From Rhodopirellula sp. (GTDB lineage Bacteria > Planctomycetota > Planctomycetia > Pirellulales > Pirellulaceae), in the NCBI GenBank assembly GCA_024644085.1, contig JAHELS010000043.1:1-34626 (forward strand): a stretch of DNA of 34,626 nucleotides, read 5' to 3'. A program made the position numbers and the translations under genes. The notes under the pieces were generated by a model that saw only the letters and a list, made by a program, of their open reading frames with translations, searched no databases and had not been told where the DNA came from. This document shows, piece by piece, positions 27,501 to 34,626 of this stretch (position 1 is its first letter; each line of letters starts with the position of its first letter).

Positions 27501-28451
27501 TCAGTGGTCGTATTCAATCACTTCCGACTGGTCGATCGAAGCACTTGCTCGATGAATTTCCATATCGATCGTGTAGGTATTCAGCCGCACGGATCCGTCT
27601 ACCATGGCCACGTTCCACCCGGCAAAGTGTGCGCTGCCAAAGTCATGGCACACCAGACAGTTGTTAGCGATGTCCACGTGCGGTGGACGTGCTGCGTACC
27701 GCACGTACGAATGCGTCGACCCGTTTCGGTCCGGATCGCCCGCGATTGGTGATCGGTCACCGAAGCAATCTCCGGTTTCGTACCGCAACAGGTCCATCGC
27801 CTTTTCGCCGAGCAAGTAAGAATGGCTGAGCCCGTCGGAAACCTTGTTTGTCTTGACGCGTTTTCCGTAAACCCAGACACCGTCGGATTTGTTCGTGATC
27901 CCGATATGGTCATTTTCGATCGGAACGGCGGGTCCTCCGTTCATCGCATAGTCGATTCTGCCGCCGCGGTCTCCATACTTCTGCTTGTACGTTTTAACCA
28001 ACGGGTAGGCTTTTGCGTCGCGGCGAGTGGGGCAGTGGTACGATCCGACGGTTCCGCGAACCGCTTCTTCGATCAAGGGCGTCGGAGAGTCCGGATAGTT
28101 TTCACCGAGTAGCGACAGCTTTCGTCCTAACGTTCCCCGTTCCATCAGTGGCAAGATTTGGGCGGGCCACGGGGTCCCTCTCAATGCCACGTTGCGCCGG
28201 CGATCTTTTTCGAACCGGACGCGGATGGGACGTTTTTCACCGGCGTATCCTGGCAACTCTTTGAAGGCCGCCTCGTAATTCAGACACGCCAACGCAACCT
28301 GCTTCATGTTGTTCTGGCATTGTGTAATCCGGGCTGCCTCGCGCGCCGATTGAACCGCTGGCATCAAAAGCGCGATCAAGATTGCGATGATCGTCATCAC
28401 AACCAACAGTTCGACGAGCGTGAATGCACGTCGCAATGAAGTGTCCGACAT
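27501..28451 (-). CDS. DUF1559 type IV pilin/pseudopilin-like protein
   Basis: A 316-residue protein with the class III/type II-secretion prepilin signature near the N-terminus: [20 protein letters not shown], i.e. a cleavage site before F followed by E at +5 and a long hydrophobic helix. It continues [20 protein letters not shown], which is diagnostic for DUF1559, and [11 protein letters not shown]. The C-terminus has the family H-X9-DG motif ([12 protein letters not shown]). Planctomycetes encode dozens of these; they probably assemble or are exposed at the cell surface after processing by a prepilin peptidase. The ATG at 28451 is chosen because it places the signature 8 residues in; ATG 28457 is equally possible. 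No ribosome binding site is obvious. It converges with the GYF gene across 21 bp. Confidence 0.93.
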   Translation of the reverse strand: MSDTSLRRAFTLVELLVVMTIIAILIALLMPAVQSAREAARITQCQNNMKQVALACLNYEAAFKELPGYAGEKRPIRVRFEKDRRRNVALRGTPWPAQILPLMERGTLGRKLSLLGENYPDSPTPLIEEAVRGTVGSYHCPTRRDAKAYPLVKTYKQKYGDRGGRIDYAMNGGPAVPIENDHIGITNKSDGVWVYGKRVKTNKVSDGLSHSYLLGEKAMDLLRYETGDCFGDRSPIAGDPDRNGSTHSYVRYAARPPHVDIANNCLVCHDFGSAHFAGWNVAMVDGSVRLNTYTIDMEIHRASASIDQSEVIEYDH

Positions 28452-28897
28452 GGTCATGGTTGAAACGTGGAGATAAGGAGATGAGTGGCCGGTGCACGTG
28501 GCAAGAACGTCCAGCCAAGCATTAGAACAAGGAAGGAGCCATGATTCCAGTATTTGCTGCAGAACAGCCGCGAAAATCGAGGTGGATCGAGACTTCGAGG
28601 GCCGTCGGCCGCTAACCAGGGTTGCCCACGGGTCTTGCCGACCTGTCACCTGATCTCCGGTTTCCTCGCCCCCAGGCGGAATCAAGTCATCTGCTGCGGT
28701 GAGCCAGGCCCGCCATTTCGTCTTGCTCAGAATCGAACCGCTTTGCCGCGGAATTGGCCGCTTTCGAGGCTTCGCACAGACGTCGGCTTTTCTGGTTTTC
28801 ACGATTCTTGTCATAGCGCAAACGGTCGGCATTCGGCTACGATACGCTCGGATCGTTCACCTCTCTGCACAGATGAAATGCCGCGCTGGGGATTTCC
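28452..28897. other. 446-bp divergent spacer with no supported gene
   Basis: This region separates the DUF1559 gene (leftward) and the fucosidase gene (rightward) and must contain both promoters. Several open frames cross it, but none shows a recognisable domain, signal or ribosome binding site. No tRNA fold, long inverted repeat or convincing -35/-10 pair was seen. Confidence 0.5.
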
Positions 28898-30496
28898 ATG
28901 ACTTTTCGAATGAGCCTGACCATTCTCCCGTTTCTGCTAATGCCGGTGCTGGCGCATGCGGACCAACCCCATGGGGCAACTCAGCCGCACCCCAAGGTCG
29001 CATCAGCGGTGGAAAAAATCACTCGCGGGATCGAGCAGGGGCCCTTCAAGGCTGATTGGACCTCGCTCGAAAAATACAAAATCCCACAATGGTACAAGGA
29101 CGCAAAATTCGGAATCTTCATTCATTGGGGGGCCTACAGCGTGCCGGCCTATGGCAGCGAATGGTATCCGCGCCAGATGTACATCGACACGGAGCGCCGC
29201 GGCGACAATTTCTTCCAATACCATCTCAAGACCTACGGACCGCAGAAGACATTTGGCTACAAGGATTTTATTCCACAATTTAAAGCGGAAAAATTTAACG
29301 CTGATGACTGGGCCACGTTGTTTAAAGAAACGGGTGCCCGTTATGTCGTCCCCGTGGCCGAGCATCATGATGGCTTCCCAATGTACGACTGTGCGTTTAC
29401 CCGATGGGACGCCTCGGAGATGGGACCCAAACGTGACGTGATCGCCGAGCTTTCAAAGGCGGTTCGCGCAAGAGGGATGAAGTTTGGCGTCAGCAGCCAC
29501 CGAGCGTTCAATTGGGTTTTCTACGTGCGTAACGAATCGTTCGACAACGCGGATCCACAGTACGCCGATTTGTACGGCCGACCGATGCCGTTTCTGTTCA
29601 AGGAGGATGCGGCTGACTACAAGAAGAATTTTCCGCCTCAGGATCAACAGTTCAAGGATGACTGGCTGGCTCGATCTTGCGAACTGATCGACAAGTATCA
29701 GCCCGATTTGTTTTGGTTTGATTTCGGCATCACCCCGGGATTGGAAGAGGCGGATTACGAGAGCAACCCTTACGCAGGACATTTGAAGCAGTTTGCCGCG
29801 TACTACTACAATCAAACCGGCAAGAGTCCCGGCGGAATCGGCGTCATCAATTACAAGTGGAACGCGTTCCCCGAAGCGGCCGCCGTGCTCGACAAGGAAC
29901 GGTCAAAGATGGCCGAGATTCGCAAGCCTTTCTGGCAAACTGACACAGCGGTCAGTTCCAGCTCGTGGGGTTACACACGCAACCAACGTTACAAGACGCC
30001 GGACCGGTTGATCGATGATCTCGTCGATATCGTTAGCAAGAACGGTTGCCTGTTGTTGAACGTGGGACCTCGCTCGGACGGTACCATTCCCGAACAGGAC
30101 CAGGCGATCTTGAGAGCAATTGGAGGCTGGTTGAAGATCAACGGCGAAGCGATTTACGACACGACCTACTGGAAAACTTTCGGCGAGGGACCCACCGCGG
30201 TTTCCACGGGGCACGTCTCCGAGTCCAGGGACAAGCCATTCACTTCGGCGGATCTGAGGTTCACGGCCCGCGATGAGGTGTTGTACGTCACCGGCCTGAA
30301 ATGGCCCGTGGACAACAGGATCACCGTCACAACTCTCGCCACGAACAGTGAACATTATCCGGACGAAATCGAGAGGGTGACGTTGCTGGGATCGGACTCG
30401 AAACTTGCCTTCACACGTGACGAGACTGGATTGACCGTGACATTGCCGAACGAGAAGCCTTCGGAATTTGCATACGTTTTGAAGATCCAGCGGTAG
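28898..30496 (+). CDS. Secreted alpha-L-fucosidase (GH29)
   Basis: A 532-residue GH29 glycoside hydrolase that releases terminal alpha-L-fucose. A signal peptide (SLTILPFLLMPVLAHA) precedes the catalytic barrel: WYKDAKFGIFIHWGAYSVPA (65-84), VPVAEHHDGFPMYDC (151-165) and KPFWQTDTAVSSSSWGY. The nucleophile is probably D275 in LFWFDFGITPG (271-281), where GH29 enzymes usually have WFDG; phenylalanine replaces the glycine. The KNGCLLLNVGPRSDGTIPE block is highly typical and closes the barrel. A C-terminal beta domain follows. It has a single ATG at the start of the signal. In a marine planctomycete this enzyme fits degradation of fucose-containing sulfated polysaccharides, in line with the sulfatase at 19.6-21 kb, though they are not adjacent. 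The ankyrin gene follows 35 bp later. Confidence 0.95.
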   Translation: MTFRMSLTILPFLLMPVLAHADQPHGATQPHPKVASAVEKITRGIEQGPFKADWTSLEKYKIPQWYKDAKFGIFIHWGAYSVPAYGSEWYPRQMYIDTERRGDNFFQYHLKTYGPQKTFGYKDFIPQFKAEKFNADDWATLFKETGARYVVPVAEHHDGFPMYDCAFTRWDASEMGPKRDVIAELSKAVRARGMKFGVSSHRAFNWVFYVRNESFDNADPQYADLYGRPMPFLFKEDAADYKKNFPPQDQQFKDDWLARSCELIDKYQPDLFWFDFGITPGLEEADYESNPYAGHLKQFAAYYYNQTGKSPGGIGVINYKWNAFPEAAAVLDKERSKMAEIRKPFWQTDTAVSSSSWGYTRNQRYKTPDRLIDDLVDIVSKNGCLLLNVGPRSDGTIPEQDQAILRAIGGWLKINGEAIYDTTYWKTFGEGPTAVSTGHVSESRDKPFTSADLRFTARDEVLYVTGLKWPVDNRITVTTLATNSEHYPDEIERVTLLGSDSKLAFTRDETGLTVTLPNEKPSEFAYVLKIQR

Positions 30497-30531
30497 CTAT
30501 TCTTGCCGGGGCGCTGGTCAAAGTGATCGCC

Positions 30532-31230
30532 ATGTCCGAGATTTCCATCCACGATGCGTGCCGCAAGGGAAAACTTGAGGTTGTCCGCGACATGATTGCT
30601 GTGGACCCCGCGATTGTGGACGCTGATGACAAACACCAATGGCGGCCGATCTTCCACGCGGCACTTACGCGACAGGAAGCAGTCGTCCGTTTGCTGATTG
30701 ACGAAGGCGCCGACCTCGCCGCCCATGACGGATATGTCATGCACTACGCCGGTGAGGTCCCGGAGAACAAGGCGATCGTCACGCTGTTGGTTCAATATGG
30801 TGCCCTCGATGCACACGTCCGTCCAACCAGCGATCTATCGCGACAGTTGCTCGCCGCTATCTTTATCGGCGATGTAACGCGAGTCGGTTCACTGTTGGAA
30901 AGACATCCGCGGCTTGGTTCCACTGCGGACGGTCGAGGTGATCATCCCATCCATCATGCGGCACGTAATGATGATACGGAGATTGTTCGCCTGCTGATGG
31001 ATCACGGGGGCGATGTGAACGCCACCAATCCGCGTGGACATACGGTCCTGTATTGCGCGGGTGGTCATGGCCACCTCGAAACTGTCGAGTTACTTTTGGC
31101 CGGTGGGGCGGACCATAACGTCAGCTTCACCGACGACGGCAGGACACTGGCGCAGTGGCTCGACCAGTATCCGGAAGACACGCGTTTCAAGCCGATTCGC
31201 AAAGCCCTGCACCGTCATGGCAAAGGCTGA
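30532..31230 (+). CDS. Ankyrin-repeat protein
   Basis: A 232-residue soluble protein made of about five ankyrin repeats. Visible repeat cores include ISIHDACRKGKLEVVRDMIA, RPIFHAALTRQEAVVRLLID, HPIHHAARNDDTEIVRLLMD and HTVLYCAGGHGHLETVELLL, with the usual GAD/GGDVN turns. There is no signal peptide or membrane helix, so it is probably cytosolic and works by protein-protein binding. ATG 30532 is preferred to GTG 30523. It starts 35 bp after the fucosidase stop and may be on the same transcript, but a functional link is not evident. The last repeat runs into a C-terminal helix (PEDTRFKPIRKALHRHGKG). Confidence 0.9.
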   Translation: MSEISIHDACRKGKLEVVRDMIAVDPAIVDADDKHQWRPIFHAALTRQEAVVRLLIDEGADLAAHDGYVMHYAGEVPENKAIVTLLVQYGALDAHVRPTSDLSRQLLAAIFIGDVTRVGSLLERHPRLGSTADGRGDHPIHHAARNDDTEIVRLLMDHGGDVNATNPRGHTVLYCAGGHGHLETVELLLAGGADHNVSFTDDGRTLAQWLDQYPEDTRFKPIRKALHRHGKG

Positions 31231-31289
31231 CGATCTGGCAAGCTTTCAGGCACGCAACGCAGTTCGATGTCGCGGCCGCTCAAAAACTT

Positions 31290-31369
31290 CGTAGGCCGGA
31301 CCGAGCTTTGCGAGTTCCGGTATTGTTTTGAGTGATCGCCGGAACTCGCAAAGCTCGGTCCGGCCTACG
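31290..31369. repeat. Perfect 31-bp inverted repeat, REP/BIME-like
   Basis: The left arm, 31290-31320, starts CGTAGGCCGGACC and ends GAGTTCCGG. The right arm, 31339-31369, is its exact reverse complement. The 18-base loop is 31321-31338. The element is 60 bp after the ankyrin stop, in the spacer with the small convergent ORF. Sequences starting CGTAGG(C/T)CGGAC are, to my recollection, dispersed repeats in planctomycete genomes. As RNA it would form a very stable hairpin and could end transcription in both directions; as DNA it could be a REP-type non-autonomous element. There is no associated transposase here. Confidence 0.9.
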
Positions 31370-31439
31370 ACTCGCACATCGTACTTGTTTTCGCGCAACA
31401 TCAGAATGCGCACGTCCATCTTGATGTTGATCGTTCGAC

Positions 31440-31637
31440 TCAGGCGCAATCGCGGTGCGATATCAGGCCGAGGGACGCCAACAGCATTTGCTGGCGGGCG
31501 CGGCCCAATGACTTACGCTGTGCGCACTCTTGATCGCTCCATTTCGACCGGATCTCGGCGACCCGGGCACGGATCTCGTCGTCGGAAATTCCGAAGCACT
31601 CGTCCGAGACATGTGATTGGATGGTTGCGTTGAACAT
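31440..31637 (-). CDS. Small 65-residue planctomycete-type protein
   Basis: A short ORF with a good ribosome binding site (GGAG, 8 bases before the ATG). The central segment DDEIRARVAEIRSKWSDQE recalls a pattern that I associate with numerous tiny planctomycete proteins ('I+..W(S/T)..E...R'), often found alone between larger genes. The rest has no recognised motif, no signal and no membrane helix. It is probably helical and soluble. Function unknown. Coding status is likely but not certain; the support is the ribosome binding site and the family-like pattern. Confidence 0.65.
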   Translation of the reverse strand: MFNATIQSHVSDECFGISDDEIRARVAEIRSKWSDQECAQRKSLGRARQQMLLASLGLISHRDCA

Positions 31638-32064
31638 GCTTCTCTCTCCCCGAATTTGAAGCTTGGTTTATTGAACGGAGCTGCCGTGGAGCAAGGGGCA
31701 TGCCAATTCGTCGAATTGGCATGCATCAAACTGCGTGGGAAGATAAAAAGCAATGAAAATCAATGAAACAAGCAGGTGAGTTTTTTCGGATTGCTTTCGA
31801 ACCAGGAGGTACTTGGGAGCGCGTGCTGGCCGCCAGTGAAGGACGATCGACCACACGTTGGCCGGCGGTCAGCCACCCGCGTTAGGCCGCGCATCATCGG
31901 CCGAATTCTCTTTCAACACCCTCCAGCGACTGGTTGCATCCACCCAGTTCCCGAGAATCTAGGTGTCGTCGCATATCGATCGGGCCGGCGGGTTAAATGA
32001 AACGCGCAAATACGGTTAACTTCGATCGCGAGAATGGGATCACCACAAGGAGAATCGGCATCGA
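31638..32064. other. 427-bp divergent spacer carrying a 27-bp palindrome
   Basis: This lies between the small ORF (leftward) and the radical-SAM gene (rightward). It contains the palindrome described separately at 31698-31724, a direct repeat of CAATGAAA at about 31751-31768, and an AAGGAG near 32047-32052, 12 bases before the radical-SAM ATG. No other gene or RNA was recognised. Confidence 0.6.
31698..31724. promoter_or_regulatory. Perfect 27-bp palindrome, operator-like
   Basis: GCATGCCAATTCG (31698-31710) and CGAATTGGCATGC (31712-31724) are exact reverse complements around a single central T. The 1-base centre does not allow an RNA loop without melting pairs, so a dimeric DNA-binding protein site is the better reading. 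It lies 61 bases upstream of the small ORF's start and 340 bases upstream of the DNA-repair gene pair. The regulator is unknown. Confidence 0.6.
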
Positions 32065-33318
32065 ATGGACGTTCAAGAGAAACTGTCAATTCTGGCGGAT
32101 GCTGCCAAGTACGATGCCTCGTGCGCGAGCAGCGGATCGAAGGGAACCCGCGCCGGCAGCCAGATCGGCAGCACGGAAGGAATGGGAATCTGTCACAGCT
32201 ACACGCCGGATGGCCGATGTGTCTCACTGCTCAAGATTCTGTTGACCAATTACTGCATCTACGATTGCCAGTATTGTGTCAATCGGATTTCGAGCGATAC
32301 ACCCCGGGCTCGCTTCTCGGTCGACGAGGTCGTCTCATTGACGATGGAGTTCTACAAACGGAATTACATCGAGGGGCTGTTTCTTAGTTCGGGGATCATC
32401 CAGAACTCCGACTATACGATGCAGCAGTTGATTGAGGTCGCGAAGCGATTGCGTACCGACCATCACTACGGGGGTTACATTCACCTCAAGACGATCCCGA
32501 ACGCGTCAAATGAATTGATCGAGCAGGCTGGTGCGTGGGCCGATCGGTTGAGCGTCAATATTGAGTTACCGACCGAGTCGGATCTATACCAATTGGCGCC
32601 TGAAAAGAAGAAGCCGCGGATTGTCGATGCGATGCAGGGAATCCGCCAAAAGATTGACGATACTTCCGCGGAGCAAAAAGCGGGATTCAAGCCGCCGCGG
32701 TTTGCACCGGCCGGGCAAAGCACACAGATGATTGTAGGCGCGACCCAAACGCCTGATGTGGAAGTTTTGAAAACGGCTTCCGAACTCTATGACTCTCAAC
32801 GGCTGCGGCGAGTTTACTATTCGGCCTACAGTCCAATCCCGCATGCCGACGCGCGATTGCCGGGCAAGTCGCCGCCGTTGGTCCGTGAACATCGACTCTA
32901 TCAGGCCGATTGGTTGATACGTTTCTACGGATTTGAGATCGATGAGATTGTCGCCGGCGAGGACCAGAACCTGTCACTCGACGTCGACCCGAAACTGGCA
33001 TGGGCATTGGCCAATCGACATTTTTTTCCTGTCGATGTAAATCGAGCCAGCCGCGAGGAATTGTTGAGGATCCCGGGCGTTGGTGTACGGAATGTGAAAC
33101 GCATCCTGCAGATCCGCCGCTACAGGAACCTTCGAATCGAAGACATGAAAAAACTGCGGGTGGCGTGGAATCGAGCCAGGGTGTTTGTTTCGACGGCCGA
33201 CCATAACGCGTCGCTAGGGGATCTCGACAAGTTGAGGTTGAAGGAAAAAGTCAAACCGCAAACTCGACAATTGATGTTGTTCGATGCGGCAAGTTCGGCA
33301 TTGTCGGGGGAGGTCTAA
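32065..33318 (+). CDS. Radical-SAM putative DNA modification/repair protein (UDG-linked)
   Basis: A 417-residue radical-SAM protein. The 4Fe-4S site is C64, C68 and C71 in CIYDCQYC, the CxxxCxxC of radical-SAM enzymes. Typical surroundings are GMGICHSYTPDGRCVSLLKI before it and LFLSSGIIQNSDYTMQQLIE after it. The C-terminus holds a helix-hairpin-helix (SREELLRIPGVGVRNVKRIL), which points to DNA contact. This matches the family known as 'putative DNA modification/repair radical SAM protein' (rSAM_link_UDG), encoded next to a UDG-family gene. That is exactly the case here: the next gene begins 30 bp later. The substrate is not known. The ATG has AAGGAG about 12 bases upstream, a little far but usable. 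Confidence 0.94.
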   Translation: MDVQEKLSILADAAKYDASCASSGSKGTRAGSQIGSTEGMGICHSYTPDGRCVSLLKILLTNYCIYDCQYCVNRISSDTPRARFSVDEVVSLTMEFYKRNYIEGLFLSSGIIQNSDYTMQQLIEVAKRLRTDHHYGGYIHLKTIPNASNELIEQAGAWADRLSVNIELPTESDLYQLAPEKKKPRIVDAMQGIRQKIDDTSAEQKAGFKPPRFAPAGQSTQMIVGATQTPDVEVLKTASELYDSQRLRRVYYSAYSPIPHADARLPGKSPPLVREHRLYQADWLIRFYGFEIDEIVAGEDQNLSLDVDPKLAWALANRHFFPVDVNRASREELLRIPGVGVRNVKRILQIRRYRNLRIEDMKKLRVAWNRARVFVSTADHNASLGDLDKLRLKEKVKPQTRQLMLFDAASSALSGEV

Positions 33319-33348
33319 CAGGGGGCGGCGATCACGTCCCTTTCTGTC

Positions 33349-34626
33349 ATGCACTTTGTCCGTGTCGAAACGTTTCATGATTGGCGTGCCGAGGCGCGTC
33401 GTTTACTCGCTGCGGATGTCCCTCCGAAGGATGTTCGTTGGTCGAGCGACGACGGCCAGAGGGGATTGTTCGACGATTGCAGCGAGCCGAGTGGTCCGCC
33501 CAAGCAGACCGTTTTTTCCGTGCCAAAGCAATTCCTGGAACTGGCCGCCGACGTTGCCTGCCACCGAGAGGATCGGCGCTGGCCGCTGTTGTATCGCACA
33601 CTCTGGCGGCTCACGCACGGTGAAGAGAACCTTCTGAAGATCGCTATCGACGACGACGTTCATGAATTGCTGCAAATGCAAAAGGCTGTCTCTCGAGACA
33701 TGCACAAGATGAAGGCGTTTGTCCGCTTTCGAAAGGTCGATGCGGACGTTGGTGAACACTTCGTCGCGTGGCATCGTCCCGATCACAGAATCGTTCGATC
33801 GGTGGCACCCTTCTTCGCACGCCGATTCAAAGCGATGAACTGGTCGATTTTGACGCCTGGTGAATCAGTCCATTGGGATCAGACCAAGTTGGAGTTTGGT
33901 CCCGGAGTGCCTGCCAGCGAGGCGCCCGACGGTGATGCCCTCGAGGAACTTTGGTTGACCTATTACGCGTCGATCTTCAATCCGGCGAGAATCAAGATCG
34001 CGATGATGAAGAGCGAGATGCCGGTGCGTCATTGGCCAACGTTGCCGGAGACGAAAATCATTCCCGATCTGCTCGAGCAGGCGCCCGATCGCGTGCACAC
34101 GATGATCGCATCAACCGAAGGGTTTGATCGCACTGCCGCCCACTACATGCCCGACGATTTGTCGCTTCAATCGCTCGCTAAGGCAGCCGATTGTTGTAAG
34201 GCGTGTGACTTGCATCTTGATGCAACGCAGACCGTGTTCGGTAAAGGACCACGCGATGCGAACATCGTCCTGGTCGGCGAGCAGCCTGGCGATCGCGAAG
34301 ATGTCGAAGGTGAACCGTTTGTCGGACCCGCGGGCCAGCTGCTGGACGAAGCTCTCGCCTCGACCGGTGTCTCGCGCAGCGACACCTACATTACGAATGT
34401 GGTGAAGCACTTCAAGTTCACCGAACGTGGCAAACAGAGACTGCACAAAAAACCTGGATCGCGCGAGATCTTTGCATGCCGGCCGTGGTTGGAGGCGGAG
34501 TTGACATTGATTCAGCCGAAAGTACTTGTTTGCTTGGGTGCGACCGCCGCCCAGGCGATTTTAGGACGCGACTTTCGAATCACCCGGCAACGAGGTGAGA
34601 TTCTGCGGAGTGATTGGTGTTCCGCC
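33349..34626 (+). CDS. udgX: DUF4130-UdgX fusion, uracil-DNA glycosylase superfamily, 3' truncated
   Basis: The frame runs from ATG 33349 without a stop to the window end (426 residues visible; the C-terminus is missing). Residues 1 to about 245 match the DUF4130 / 'SAM-link' domain (LYRTLWRLTHGEENLLKIAI, RDMHKMKAFVRFRKVDADVG, WHRPDHRIVRSVAPFFARRF). From about 270 a family-4-like UDG domain follows: CCKACDLH (putative Fe-S cysteines C282/283, C286), GEQPGDREDVEGEPFVGPAG (310-329), ITNVVKHFKFTERGKQRLHK and ACRPWLEAEL (C377). The loop GKQRLH matches the UdgX-specific 'KRRIH' insertion, with H366 at the position of the histidine that covalently traps uracil-site DNA in mycobacterial UdgX. It removes uracil from DNA or remains linked to it. 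The 30-bp spacing to the radical-SAM gene indicates one operon. Confidence 0.93.
   Translation, partial: MHFVRVETFHDWRAEARRLLAADVPPKDVRWSSDDGQRGLFDDCSEPSGPPKQTVFSVPKQFLELAADVACHREDRRWPLLYRTLWRLTHGEENLLKIAIDDDVHELLQMQKAVSRDMHKMKAFVRFRKVDADVGEHFVAWHRPDHRIVRSVAPFFARRFKAMNWSILTPGESVHWDQTKLEFGPGVPASEAPDGDALEELWLTYYASIFNPARIKIAMMKSEMPVRHWPTLPETKIIPDLLEQAPDRVHTMIASTEGFDRTAAHYMPDDLSLQSLAKAADCCKACDLHLDATQTVFGKGPRDANIVLVGEQPGDREDVEGEPFVGPAGQLLDEALASTGVSRSDTYITNVVKHFKFTERGKQRLHKKPGSREIFACRPWLEAELTLIQPKVLVCLGATAAQAILGRDFRITRQRGEILRSDWCSA

Noticed and set aside
28554..28901. Open frame in the spacer before the fucosidase
   Set aside because: Low-complexity basic composition, no motif, runs into the fucosidase start, and no ribosome binding site was seen.

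Overview
The window looks like chromosomal DNA of a planctomycete, most likely a marine Pirellulaceae-type organism. This rests on gene content: a Planctomycete-cytochrome/PSD1 gene followed by a DUF1501 gene, a DUF1588/DUF1585 protein, DUF1080 and DUF4432 secreted proteins, a DUF1559 pseudopilin-like protein, GYF_2-domain proteins, a sulfatase and a GH29 fucosidase. Many genes lack a clear Shine-Dalgarno sequence. No rRNA, tRNA, CRISPR array, transposase or phage gene was seen.

Layout. 1-3610 (+): a truncated large protein of unknown function with a propeller-like C-terminus, then a cytoplasmic receiver-histidine kinase. 3647-8254 (-): a PSCyt1/PSD1 cytochrome-type gene followed 3 bp later by a Tat-exported DUF1501 gene. 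8406-8639 (+): a short SelW/Rdx-family gene with an in-frame UGA at the CxxU position and a SECIS-like hairpin just after it; ordinary gene calling would stop at this UGA. 8671-10659 (-): secreted DUF1080 and DUF4432 proteins. 10859-13147 (+): a dihydroorotate dehydrogenase-like protein abutting a GT4 glycosyltransferase. 13116-17635 (-): FMN-binding glutamate synthase-like protein, FAH-family hydrolase, and two overlapping Gfo/Idh/MocA oxidoreductases. 17816-19613 (+): two translationally coupled membrane proteins of the same architecture. 19570-22697 (-): a small secreted membrane-anchored protein, a DUF1552/DUF1588/DUF1585 chimera, and a sulfatase. 22945-27479 (+): a 1080-residue exported protein and a GYF-domain membrane protein. 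27501-28451 (-): DUF1559 pseudopilin-like protein. 28898-31230 (+): GH29 alpha-L-fucosidase and an ankyrin protein. 31231-32064: a long inverted repeat, a small planctomycete-type ORF (-) and a 27-bp palindrome. 32065-34626 (+): a radical-SAM protein with a helix-hairpin-helix, followed by a DUF4130-UdgX fusion cut by the window end.

How the genes may work together (inference). The sulfatase, fucosidase, DUF1080, DUF4432, FAH and Gfo/Idh genes fit scavenging of sulfated, fucose-containing marine polysaccharides, although they are scattered singly or in pairs rather than forming one locus. The last two genes form a recognised DNA modification/repair pair. The most notable observations are the hidden selenoprotein gene, the apparent in-frame fusion of two normally separate planctomycete protein families, and the covalent-type UDG linked to its radical-SAM partner.
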